From JANXQE01 sp035294005 (GTDB taxonomy: Bacteria; Verrucomicrobiota; Verrucomicrobiia; Limisphaerales; UBA8199): DNA of 32,242 nucleotides. Position 1 is the first letter of the stretch. The number at the start of each line of letters is the position of its first letter. The position numbers and the translations under genes were made by a program. The notes beneath the pieces were generated by a model that saw only the letters and a program-made list of their open reading frames with translations, was not told where the DNA came from and did not search any database. Shown piece after piece: positions 25,602 to 32,242 of this stretch. The stretch lies in contig DATGLT010000186.1 in assembly GCA_035294005.1 (NCBI GenBank), forward strand, positions 1 through 32,242, written 5' to 3'.

Positions 25602-26224
25602 GGTGTGTCGCTCCGGCGGCCACTACGCCACGAGCGTTCTCGCTCATACAAAGCGTCGTAAGAAAACCCGCGCGAGGACACACGCCTTGCCTGGCGGATT
25701 ACTCACCCGTCGTTGTGACCCGCGGCTGCGGCTCACATCTGCGCCACCTGGCGTGGACGTCCCAAACGGGACGAACAAAAATAGGGAAACCGCTGCCGCA
25801 CGTTATGGGGTTCTCACCCCACATTCCCATCGCGGAATCGAGGATTTTCGCATTGCAACCGTTCGCAGAGCGCTTTGCGTGTCTTGTTTTTCGTTCGACA
25901 AAAAATACGCCTCCCCCTAGAATCCATTCCGCGCGGGCCGGGGCTTCGGCAGATGACCTCCCCCCACCTCCCAACTCTGCCACCTGGCTCGCGCTTTTCT
26001 ATTGGCGCGTGGCTCCGGTTTCTCTGCAAGGAATTTCCTAGGATCCACCTGAAAAGTTTGCGTGTAATCTTTATCTAAGCGCGAGCCGCCCCACGGCAGC
26101 ATTCCAAAAGTCTCCTCAACTGCCATCGGCTCGCGCGTCTGTTTTTGGACGTCAGTTCGGCGCCACTTACAGAAGCCGTTTTTATGTTTCCTTTTTCCAT
26201 CGCCTGGCGGAAGCTCTCGCGGCT
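25602..26224. other. Long divergent intergenic region with competing inverted repeats
   Basis: This 623-nt gap lies between the kinase gene (minus) and the M28 peptidase gene (plus). Long open frames here are continuations of antisense frames or lack coding bias. The right part carries the structured segment described separately (25986-26136). Nothing else stands out. Confidence 0.4.
26079..26136. promoter_or_regulatory. Stable stem-loop in the leader of the M28 peptidase gene
   Basis: GCGCGAGCCG (26079-26088) pairs perfectly with CGGCTCGCGC (26127-26136). Inside, GGCAG (26095-26099) pairs with CTGCC (26120-26124), leaving a 20-nt apical loop. A further copy of the right arm, GGCTCGCGC, lies at 25986-25994 and could pair with the same left arm. 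Whether this is an attenuator, a terminator or a chance palindrome cannot be told. No T tract follows it. Confidence 0.45.
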
Positions 26225-27592
26225 ATGCCGCGCTTCTCCCGTTCAAAGTCGCCTTCGCGAACCTTTTCTGTCTCAGCACCCAAGCTGCGCTTGCTGTGGT
26301 CCAATCTCTGTTCGAGCATTGGCGAACGCCGGGCCGGCAGCGCCGGGGACGGCGCGGCAGGGCACTTTATCCTGAACCAATTCCGCGCCTCCGGCCTGGA
26401 AGCGCGGGCCGAACCTTTTCAGTGCGCCTCTGTTGTCGATGCCAACGCGCACATTGCCTTGGGAAACGGTTCACGGCTGCGACGGGTGCCGGCGCGCGTC
26501 CTGGCAGGTTCTCCGTCAACCCGCGGAACGAGCGCGATTGAAACGGACCTGGCTTGGATAGAAATGCCTGAGCAGGCCAGTCGCCTCTTTCAACCGGCTT
26601 TGCGCGACAAGGTCGTCATTCTCTTTGGCCCCATGCCCACCCAGGCGGACCTGCATCGCAGGCTCGTGGCTTGCCGACCGGCATTGGTCATCCACGTCGA
26701 CGATCGCCTCCCCTTTGATTGGGTCAAAGACGACGGTGTCTACCCGGCCTGGGTCCGCCGTTACGGGATGCCCCCGACTGTGACGATCCCGTACCGGGCC
26801 GCCTGGGAATTGCGAAAAGCCGGGGCCTCCCGCGCCCGAGTCAAAGTCACCGTCGAGCTTCGTCAATTGCCGTCCAACAACCTGGTCGGTGAAATCACCG
26901 GGCGCCGGCCCGAGTTGCCTGTGGTCTTGATTGGCGCGCATCACGACACCCAGTGCAATAACACCGGGGCCGACGACAATGCTTCAGGAGTGGTCGCGCT
27001 GCTGGTGCTCGCCGATTTATTGTCGCGCACCAAACCGCTGCGCACGGTCCGCTTTGTTTCGTTTGGAGCCGAAGAGCAACTGTCGGTCGGCTCGGCGGAA
27101 TACGTCCGCGCGCACAAACGAGAGATCGCGAACATCGGTACCGTATTGAACCTGGATAGCGTGGCATCGCCACTGGGCCATCACTGGCTGCTACGCGCCG
27201 GCAGCGCAAAGTTCGGGTCATGGCTGGCCGGCAAGTTGGGACGCTATGGCCTCGACGTGGTTGAAAAATCCGCGCCGATGCCGTTCGCCGATCATTTCCC
27301 ATTTTCAGCGTTCGGTGTTCCGTCAGTGACTTTCATGAGGCCCAACATGGACAGCGGCATGCGCTGGCAGCATCACAGCGCGCATGACAATCTTGATAAC
27401 GTTTCCACCGCTGAACTGGGCCGCGTTGTTACCGCCGTCGCCGGCGTGACACTCGATTTGGCAAACAGCTCCAAGTGGAAGTTCCCGCGGGGCATCGCGC
27501 CAGACCAGCAACCCGAAACCGCCCGCCTCGCCCGGGAATTATTCGGCTTTAAAAGTGAGTTTCGAAATGAACTCCCGACCAAAGCTTTGTGA
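26225..27592 (+). CDS. M28-family zinc metallopeptidase
   Basis: The 455-residue product has the M28 layout: an opening helix ('SSIGERRAGSAGDGAAGHFI'), a PA-like inserted region (about 90-200), and the catalytic domain with H239 in 'IGAHHDTQ', D250/D251 in 'GADDNASGVVALL', the E283-E284 pair in 'FGAEEQ', D311 in 'LNLDSVAS' and H384 in 'HHSAHDNLDNV'. All expected zinc ligands and the catalytic Glu are present, so it is probably an active aminopeptidase or carboxypeptidase. Unusually for bacterial M28 proteins, no signal peptide is seen after ATG 26225; the N-terminus is Ser/Arg-rich. It may be cytoplasmic, or the true start may lie upstream. A long structured leader precedes it. Confidence 0.9.
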   Translation: MPRFSRSKSPSRTFSVSAPKLRLLWSNLCSSIGERRAGSAGDGAAGHFILNQFRASGLEARAEPFQCASVVDANAHIALGNGSRLRRVPARVLAGSPSTRGTSAIETDLAWIEMPEQASRLFQPALRDKVVILFGPMPTQADLHRRLVACRPALVIHVDDRLPFDWVKDDGVYPAWVRRYGMPPTVTIPYRAAWELRKAGASRARVKVTVELRQLPSNNLVGEITGRRPELPVVLIGAHHDTQCNNTGADDNASGVVALLVLADLLSRTKPLRTVRFVSFGAEEQLSVGSAEYVRAHKREIANIGTVLNLDSVASPLGHHWLLRAGSAKFGSWLAGKLGRYGLDVVEKSAPMPFADHFPFSAFGVPSVTFMRPNMDSGMRWQHHSAHDNLDNVSTAELGRVVTAVAGVTLDLANSSKWKFPRGIAPDQQPETARLARELFGFKSEFRNELPTKAL

Positions 27593-27902
27593 TGGCTTAT
27601 CACAAAACGGTTATAGGGCTCTTTGGTGCTTAAATCGGCTAGTTGCTTAGTCCGTGCTAGACCCGTCCGATCTCAAGGTCAGCATACTCCACATCGCATA
27701 CGACCACCGCCACCCAAAACAACGATAGATGGAAGAACCCAGGTTTGTGCATGCTCCGCCGCGGCCTGAGCCAAAGTGGCGTCGAGAACCAATTTTGCCT
27801 GCTGTTGTTCTTTGGGTTGGTTTTTTTTCAGGCCCGGGACCCTTGAAGCGCAACGCAAGTAGCTTCCCACAGCCCTGTGGCGAAGGTTTCTCGGCCAAAG
27901 AA
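27593..27902. other. Intergenic, no convincing gene
   Basis: Short minus-strand frames exist (for example 27679-27870, containing 'QQQAKLVLDATLAQAAAEHA'), but they lack a ribosome site and a recognisable domain. This may be an old gene remnant. No hairpin or RNA gene is seen. Confidence 0.3.
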
Positions 27903-28079
27903 TTACGGTTCAAACACTAACTTCAATATTCCGTGTAAAACGTAGAGGATGAAGCAGCTTATCATTATGGCAAAAACCAGTCCGGGGGGAAAGATTTGGT
28001 GAAACTTTGCCCGATGGTCAAGGTAGAGAAGTAGCCAGGACACGAGCAGGCAAAGAACTATGCCCACGACAAGGCGCAT
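27903..28079 (-). CDS. Small two-helix membrane protein
   Basis: The minus-strand frame of 58 residues starts at an ATG (28079-28077) and ends with TAA. It reads 'MRLVVGIVLCLLVSWLLLYL', a short basic loop 'DHRAKFHQIFPPG', then 'LVFAIMISCFILYVLHGILK' and 'LVFEP'. Two clean hydrophobic segments of membrane-spanning length joined by a charged turn are unlikely to arise by chance. I recognise no family. No good Shine-Dalgarno is present, and its start lies only 11 nt from the oppositely directed start of the PEP-CTERM gene, so it may be a remnant or the promoters must overlap. Confidence 0.45.
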   Translation of the reverse strand: MRLVVGIVLCLLVSWLLLYLDHRAKFHQIFPPGLVFAIMISCFILYVLHGILKLVFEP

Positions 28080-28090
28080 GGGCGGAACTT

Positions 28091-28711
28091 ATGAAAAGGT
28101 TGCTCGCGGTGTTTTTTTTCAGTGGGTTCCTCACTGGTGCTTCGGCCCAAGGCTTGGTCAACTTCCTGAACACGAGCAGCACTCTGAGCAGTGCTCCGAT
28201 CGCCGGTCGAAATGTTGCCACCGGCGGCCCTGTTAACAGCTGGTTTTACGGGCTGCTGATTGGAGGCAGCATTGCTCCCACTACGTTCTTCTTCTCGGGC
28301 GTTTATGCAACAAACATCGTGGGGGCTTCTGGCCGTTTCTTCGGTGGAACTAGCGTTCAGGTCCCAGGTTGAGCTGCGGGAACGACGACGAACTATGCAA
28401 TTGCCATCTGGTCAACTAGTCTTGGCCACGACTTCAATTATGCATGGCTTGCAGGCAGTTTTTGGGGGCCTTGGGGTTATTTTGGCATATCCGCGGTTGC
28501 TACTGGAACGGCGGGCGGCGTAGGAAGTCCTCCAACGCCTTCTTATAATCTGTTCGGGGGTGCGACCGGAATCCGGCAAGGGTTCAACGCTTTCCCTACT
28601 AGTAGCATTCCGGAACCCAGCAACATGGCGCTTGCAGTTCTCGGAGCCACAACATTCTTGATTTTCCGCCGCAGAGTAACTCAGCGGCAGGTTTCTAGGG
28701 ACGTTTTTTAG
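28091..28711 (+). pseudogene. PEP-CTERM protein gene interrupted by an in-frame TGA
   Basis: Reading from ATG 28091 gives a signal peptide ('MKRLLAVFFFSGFLTGASAQ') and a Gly/Ser/Thr-rich secreted domain up to codon 93, where TGA (28370-28372) stops it. The same frame then stays open for 112 codons with clear coding character ('AAGTTTNYAIAIWSTS', 'NYAWLAGSFWGPWGYFG'). It ends in a textbook PEP-CTERM sorting tail: 'SIPEPSNMALAVLGATTFLI' followed by 'FRRR'. In related verrucomicrobial proteins I recall a Trp or other residue at this 'VPG.AAG' position, so a single TGG-to-TGA change would explain it. The intact product would be exported, anchored by the tail and processed by an exosortase. The truncated 93-residue form would lack the anchor. 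Confidence 0.8.
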
Positions 28712-28813
28712 GCCCCCCTCATCCGCCACACTGTTTGAGGCGCGTTGCAACGTGCGGGACCAGGGGAAAGAGGCGTACGGGTGTGTTCCCCCTCACATGG
28801 ATTCTTTTCTTTT
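28712..28813. other. Start of a gene-poor stretch (28712-29766) holding tRNA-Met and short remnants
   Basis: Between the PEP-CTERM frame and the delta-60 gene only tRNA-Met is a certain gene. Three short coding-like frames (28814-28990, 29045-29185, 29441-29665) are listed separately. Plus-strand frames at 28745-29048 are shadows of the first of these. Confidence 0.4.
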
Positions 28814-28990
28814 CTACGGTGGCGCTTTGCCCAATGGAATCGTGACATCGTACCGGCTCGGCTGGTCCTCCATCATGAGCAGCATTTCCGCGTTGATGAG
28901 ATTGAACTTCTGTTCAGCCGCAATTACAGCCATCATGTCTGGAAAGTCAATTGCGGACGCCAAATCCTCTGACCACGCGCCGCCCTCCAC
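28814..28990 (-). CDS. Short ORF of unknown function, possible gene remnant
   Basis: From a GTG at 28990 the minus strand encodes 58 residues with balanced, protein-like composition: 'EGGAWSEDLASAIDFPDMMA', 'VIAAEQKFNLINAEMLLMME', 'DQPSRYDVTIPLGKAPP'. The frame remains open upstream to the stop of the next short frame (29045). It may therefore be the 3' end of a gene broken by a stop at 29045-29047. I recognise no domain. Confidence 0.35.
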   Translation of the reverse strand: MEGGAWSEDLASAIDFPDMMAVIAAEQKFNLINAEMLLMMEDQPSRYDVTIPLGKAPP

Positions 28991-29044
28991 CAAAAATCGG
29001 CGAGTCAGCTTACATCGGATTAATCTTTTCAGACTGTTGGTCCC

Positions 29045-29185
29045 TTAGTCCCGGAATGCAAAGCAAGTGTTCCACTCGGGGCTGGCTTTGTCGATGACTG
29101 ATTTGGAAAGCAGCACCGCCTTCGCCAAATCGTTTGTGGCGCGTTCAGAGATCCCGGCCCGGGTGAAGAGGCCATCCGAGATCAC
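29045..29185 (-). CDS. Short ORF of unknown function, in the same frame as the preceding remnant
   Basis: From GTG 29185 the minus strand encodes 46 residues: 'ISDGLFTRAGISERATNDLA', 'KAVLLSKSVIDKASPEWNTC', 'FAFRD', then TAA. Codon use and composition look like real coding sequence. It lies just 3' of tRNA-Met on the same strand and is in frame with the 28814-28990 segment. It has no recognisable domain or ribosome site, so a decayed gene is more likely than two tiny genes. Confidence 0.35.
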   Translation of the reverse strand: MISDGLFTRAGISERATNDLAKAVLLSKSVIDKASPEWNTCFAFRD

Positions 29186-29338
29186 TAGGCGTTAAATCCA
29201 CACCCGCGGGGCCAGTTGCTACAGTTGCTAAAAATCCTTAATTCGCCTTCAAACGCCTGGATTCGGTTGAATTTCCGGAAGACAAGCCGGAATATCACAA
29301 ACAGCCCGTAAAACAGGGGTTTTTCTGCGGTTTTTAGG

Positions 29339-29413
<75 letters not shown>

Positions 29414-29440
29414 GACCCTGTTAAATCCTGCGATTCTTAA

Positions 29441-29665
29441 TTTCCGCCTTGCGCGGGTCGGGAGCGTAATGGAGCTGATTACGCCCAGGTCAACGTCCGC
29501 GGTTGGACAGGCCGAGTGCCTTCGCACGGCGGCAAAACTGTACTCGAAGCCCAGGCGGCTCGGCAAGCCCGCAAAGCACAGATAGCACAGATCCGGGGCT
29601 GGCACGCCATCGGCAAATACAAACTAAGCCAATCTCGTCTGGAGATGTCCCTCGTTGAAACTTAA
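29441..29665 (+). pseudogene. Start-less open frame with coding character, possible 3' gene remnant
   Basis: The frame is open for 74 codons after a TAA and contains 'DYAQVNVRGWTGRVPSHGGK', 'TVLEAQAARQARKAQIAQIR' and 'GWHAIGKYKLSQSRLEMSLV'. It has no ATG. Only an internal GTG could start it. It begins 28 nt beyond the 5' end of tRNA-Met. No family is recognised. Weakly supported. Confidence 0.25.
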
Positions 29666-29766
29666 TACCCGCTCTACGGGCGACGTTGGCCGGGCGCTTG
29701 CCGCGTTTGCGAAGAAATCTGTCCCACGCATACGGTTTGACCGTTTCAAGCACCCTTTGAAAAAGC

Positions 29767-29796
29767 TTGACAGGTCGAGCGAGCTGCCGTTACTGT
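29767..29796 (+). promoter_or_regulatory. Candidate promoter of the delta-60 repeat gene
   Basis: A perfect TTGACA (29767-29772) is followed after 18 nt by TACTGT (29791-29796), a weak -10. The predicted start near 29803 leaves a ~45-nt leader to ATG 29848. The -10 is part of the 11-base repeat GCCGTTACTGT (29786-29796), which recurs at 29837-29847 just before the start codon. Confidence 0.3.
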
Positions 29797-29847
29797 CGCG
29801 CTCGCATTACCCCCATTGCCCCCATACCCCCTGAAAGCCGTTACTGT

Positions 29848-31503
29848 ATGAGCCTTTTTAAGGAGCCGTTTTGTCTGTTCATCGTGGTCCTATGCCTTTA
29901 TCCGACGGATGCAAGGCCGCAGACGGTCGATAGCTTCAATGCGAGCGCCAACGCTGTGGTCGACACTGTTGCGACTCAACCCAACGGCAGAGTTTTAGTC
30001 GGTGGCCAGTTTTCCTCGTTGGACGGTGAATCACACGTGGCGTTCGGCTCGGTTTTGGCGGACGGCTCGCTCGATCACGTGTTTGGCAGTGCTTTCCAGC
30101 CGGTGTCCAACTTCTCCCCCGAGGAGGTTGTCTGCACCGCGATCCAAAGCAGCGGAAAGGTTTGGCTCGGTGGCAATTTCAACGCACTTTCCCGGGAGTG
30201 CTTGTTACGGCTCAATTCCGATGGCTCGCTGGATACGAACTTCGATGCCGGCTTTCTCGGCGCCAATGTTTGGGTCGACTGTTTGCACTCTCAACCTGAT
30301 GGAAAGTTGCTCGTCAGCGGCAGTTTCACAATGTTGCTGGGCCAACCCGTCGCTAACCTGGGCCGGATAAACGAGGACAGCAGCCTGGATTCAGCTTTCA
30401 AGGCTGCGCCCAACGGCCAAGTAAGTGCGATTGCCCTGCAACCTGACGGCAAAATCGTGGTGGCTGGAGCTTTTACGTCGATCGGCGGTGGTGCATGCAA
30501 TTACATCGGGCGGTTGAATCCGGATGGCACACTGGACACGAACTTCAATGCCACCGCACAGCGCGGCTTGGTCTCTTGCCTCCTGGTGCAACCTGACGGC
30601 AAGATCCTGGCAGGGGGACTTTTTACCTCCCTGGGCGGCCACCCTCGTACAAAGCTGGGCCGGCTCAATTCAGATGGTTCACTCGATCTCAGTTTCAATC
30701 CTCAACCGGATAATCATAACAGCTGGGGTATTCGTTCACTGCTTCTACAGACGGATAGCAAAATCCTCGTCGGAGGCGATTTCGTCACCATGGCGGGAAC
30801 AAACCGACCTTCGATCGCCAGGTTGAACAGCGACGGCACCCTTGATCCGACATTCGATGCTCAGGTCGCCACGAGCAGTCCGCTGGGCGCAGAGATGGTC
30901 GTTTCGTTGGCCGCCCAAAACGATCAACACATTTTGGTGGGCGGTTCGTTCACTTTCCTGGACGGAGCAGCGCACAATAATGTAGGGCGGTTGACGAATG
31001 TTGATCCATCAACGCAGAGCCTGACGAACGACACCTCAAGCGTGACCTGGCTCCGAGGCGGCTCCAGCATTGAAGTGGAGTATGTGACCTTCGAGGGCTC
31101 GATGGATGGCACCAATTGGACCTTCCTTGGGCAAGGTGAGCGCATTGCCGGAGGATGGCATTTGGGCGGTTTATCTGTGGCGCCAAACGCCACTGTACGC
31201 GCGCGTGGCTTTTTGAGTGGCGGGCAATGGAACGGCTCGACTTACTACTTCGAGACCATTACCGGCATACAAACGACGAATCCGTTGGTTCTTGTTAACG
31301 ACAGTGGATTCGGTGTCCGGTCAAACAAGTTTGGTTTTACCATCAGTGCCCAACCCGGCCGGGTTCTTATCATCGAATCTTCAACTGACCTATCAAACTG
31401 GCAACCCGTATCCACCAACACGCTCCAAACCCCCTCGATCTACTTCTCTCAACCCTATGATCCCGCTACAGCTCCCCGGTTTTTCCGTGCTGCGGTTCAA
31501 TAA
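29848..31503 (+). CDS. Secreted delta-60 repeat beta-propeller protein
   Basis: A signal peptide follows ATG 29848 ('SLFKEPFCLFIVVLCLYP'). An upstream in-frame start at 29767 adds 27 residues with no signal character and is rejected. Seven delta-60 repeats fill about residues 35-405, each of the form 'QPDGKIVVAGAFTSIGG' followed by 'IGRLNPDGTLDTNF'. Such repeats form propeller-like blades in large exported proteins. Residues ~410-490 are a beta domain ('EYVTFEGSMDGTNWTFLG'), and the final ~60 residues ('GRVLIIESSTDLSNWQPVST' to 'APRFFRAAVQ') are the short C-terminal module common in Verrucomicrobiota. The function is unknown; a surface or extracellular location is likely. The last repeats are degenerate ('QTDSKILVGGDF', 'QNDQHILVGGSF'). 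Confidence 0.9.
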   Translation: MSLFKEPFCLFIVVLCLYPTDARPQTVDSFNASANAVVDTVATQPNGRVLVGGQFSSLDGESHVAFGSVLADGSLDHVFGSAFQPVSNFSPEEVVCTAIQSSGKVWLGGNFNALSRECLLRLNSDGSLDTNFDAGFLGANVWVDCLHSQPDGKLLVSGSFTMLLGQPVANLGRINEDSSLDSAFKAAPNGQVSAIALQPDGKIVVAGAFTSIGGGACNYIGRLNPDGTLDTNFNATAQRGLVSCLLVQPDGKILAGGLFTSLGGHPRTKLGRLNSDGSLDLSFNPQPDNHNSWGIRSLLLQTDSKILVGGDFVTMAGTNRPSIARLNSDGTLDPTFDAQVATSSPLGAEMVVSLAAQNDQHILVGGSFTFLDGAAHNNVGRLTNVDPSTQSLTNDTSSVTWLRGGSSIEVEYVTFEGSMDGTNWTFLGQGERIAGGWHLGGLSVAPNATVRARGFLSGGQWNGSTYYFETITGIQTTNPLVLVNDSGFGVRSNKFGFTISAQPGRVLIIESSTDLSNWQPVSTNTLQTPSIYFSQPYDPATAPRFFRAAVQ

Positions 31504-31546
31504 ACAAGGAACTGGCAAGCTGTCTGGCGCGACTGTCAGAGCGTTG

Positions 31547-31810
31547 TCAGGCACTCAAACTGAGGCTTGCTCGCCCCCTTTTCGCGAGCATGAAGGCACC
31601 GTGCATGCGATTGTAAGCGAGGCACGCGAACGGACCTGATCGCGGCCCCAAATAAGTATAGGACTTTCCGTCCGGGGCTAACTGGACGTTCTGCTCGGGC
31701 CAAGAGGTTCCGACAAAACTCGGCAGTTCCGCAACCCAGTTGTAGGGATATGTGCCGATCTGCTGGCTATACATCGTCATTCCAACGTCAACTGGTGCAG
31801 ATTGTTCCGG
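31547..31810 (-). pseudogene. Remnant of a type II secretion pseudopilin-like gene
   Basis: The minus-strand frame is open from 32023 to 31547, but only the last ~85 residues look like protein: 'PVDVGMTMYSQQIGTYPYNW', 'VAELPSFVGTSWPEQNVQLA', 'SYTYLGPRSGPFACLAYNRM'. Many verrucomicrobial pseudopilins have 'MY....G.YPY' after the N-terminal helix and a 'F.CP.YNR' segment in the middle. Here the hydrophobic N-terminal helix is missing and 'CP' reads 'CL'. The upstream part of the frame is Arg/Gly-rich and overlaps a tandem repeat, so it is probably not coding. The assignment to pseudopilins is from memory of the pattern. Confidence 0.4.
31568..31590 (+). terminator. Hairpin downstream of the delta-60 gene
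   Basis: TGCTCGC (31568-31574) pairs exactly with GCGAGCA (31584-31590) around a 9-nt loop. It lies 64 nt after the delta-60 stop. No T run follows, so it is a weak terminator candidate. Confidence 0.3.
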
Positions 31811-31843
31811 CAGGTCGATGAATCCGCCGCCATTCTCGCTCGG

Positions 31844-31861
31844 TTCTCTGCGTTCTCTGCG
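31844..31861. repeat. Tandem 9-base repeat TTCTCTGCG x2
   Basis: Two exact copies of TTCTCTGCG are joined head to tail, followed by GTTAATC. On the other strand this reads ACCGCAGAGAACGCAGAGAA, a motif type found dispersed in intergenic DNA of many environmental bacteria according to my recollection. No second copy was noticed in this window. Confidence 0.5.
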
Positions 31862-32060
31862 GTTAATCCCGTCCCCCATCCATCCACCCCGAGCCTTTAG
31901 TCCTCCGGTCGGACATGCCCACAACTCTCCGTACCGCCGCCTCACCTTCCTCGGGCCTACGGGCGCGTTGCCCACCGTCGAGACCTTTTGGCCTGAATTA
32001 GTTCTGCCTCGATTTTCTTGCATCCATCGCCGACTTGAAACCGTATATTACCGAAAGACG

Positions 32061-32242
32061 ATGCGAAGGACCTCCAATCTTGCGGCTAGGAATGGTTTCA
32101 CGCTTGTTGAACTCCTTGTTGTCATCGCTATCATGGCGATTCTGGCTGCCATGCTTTTGCCCGCCCTCTCCCGCGCCAAAGAAAAAGGCCAGCGCGCCGC
32201 TTGCTACTCCAACCTCCGCCAGGTCGCCATCGCCGCACGCCT
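32061..32242 (+). CDS. Type II secretion / type IV pilus pseudopilin, 5' part only
   Basis: From ATG 32061 the frame encodes 60 residues before the window ends. A short basic leader (MRRTSNLAARNG) is followed by the prepilin peptidase site and N-terminal helix 'GFTLVELLVVIAIMAILAAM', then 'LLPALSRAKEKGQRAACYSN' and 'LRQVAIAA', as in Verrucomicrobia/Planctomycetes prepilin-type proteins. Cleavage should occur after Gly12 with methylation of Phe13, and Glu17 of the precursor (E5 of the mature chain) is present. Such proteins are numerous in these genomes and many are not true pilus subunits. TATATT (32045-32050) is a possible -10 box. Confidence 0.92.
   Translation, partial: MRRTSNLAARNGFTLVELLVVIAIMAILAAMLLPALSRAKEKGQRAACYSNLRQVAIAAR

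Larger units (their letters stand above)
31504..32060. other. Intergenic region with pseudopilin-like remnant and repeat
   Basis: This 557-nt gap separates the delta-60 gene from the pseudopilin gene. It contains a hairpin (31568-31590), a minus-strand remnant (31547-31810) and a short tandem repeat TTCTCTGCG x2 (31844-31861) embedded in CTCTGCGTTCTCTGCGG. That sequence resembles short intergenic repeats I recall from several environmental bacterial genomes. Confidence 0.4.

Noticed and set aside
25282..25920. Plus-strand 212-codon frame over the start of the histidine kinase gene
   Set aside because: Half of it is antisense to the kinase membrane domain and the rest is intergenic sequence without coding character.
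28007..28090. Upstream start for the PEP-CTERM gene
   Set aside because: It would place 28 charged residues before a perfect signal peptide. ATG 28091 fits the secreted product.

Overview
The window looks like chromosomal DNA from a Verrucomicrobiota bacterium, most like the Pedosphaerales/Limisphaerales. The basis is gene content rather than any marker phylogeny. It holds a PSCyt1/PSCyt2/PSD1 protein paired with a DUF1501 protein, a DUF1080 protein, a PEP-CTERM protein, delta-60 repeats, a PQQ-like propeller beginning 'DWPEFRGP', a prepilin with 'GFTLVELLVVIAI', and an ECF sigma factor with a C-terminal membrane extension. The DNA is moderately GC-rich, which explains the many long antisense open frames.

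Left edge (1-933): a tyrosine integrase runs off the window on the minus strand. Behind its start lies the last ~28 nt of a tRNA or tmRNA gene (T arm, acceptor strand, CCA) with no body in front of it. This is how one end of an element integrated in a tRNA gene should look, so the flank from about 934 onward is taken as host chromosome. Next come an ECF sigma factor and a membrane/coiled-coil protein that appear to be one protein split by a frameshift (1156-2806), and then a secreted LamG-like protein (3120-3977).

Centre (4095-15923): a minus-strand run of DUF1080 protein, TMTC-like membrane/TPR protein and GH5 hydrolase suggests a cell-surface or secreted carbohydrate function. Then come a small DUF1737 protein, the coupled PSD1/DUF1501 pair (4-nt overlap), the translational GTPase BipA/TypA, and a small YdcH-family protein read towards TypA.

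Signalling and envelope block (16288-25601, all minus strand): a multi-PAS/GAF sensor histidine kinase, a large MscS-type channel, a PQQ-like propeller, and a REC-PAS-PAS-PP2C phosphatase. The last three are closely spaced and may be co-transcribed. A cytoplasmic-looking M28 metallopeptidase follows on the plus strand behind a 623-nt leader with competing inverted repeats.

Right part (27593-32242): a sparse region with a two-helix small ORF, a PEP-CTERM gene broken by an in-frame TGA, a tRNA-Met(CAT) flanked by short coding-like remnants, a secreted delta-60 repeat protein, a pseudopilin-like remnant, and the 5' end of a real pseudopilin gene. The density of broken genes suggests a decaying accessory segment. 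I did not find a clearly new multi-gene defence or biosynthetic system. The best leads are the integration boundary, the split sigma factor, the TGA-interrupted PEP-CTERM gene and the three-part hairpin region.
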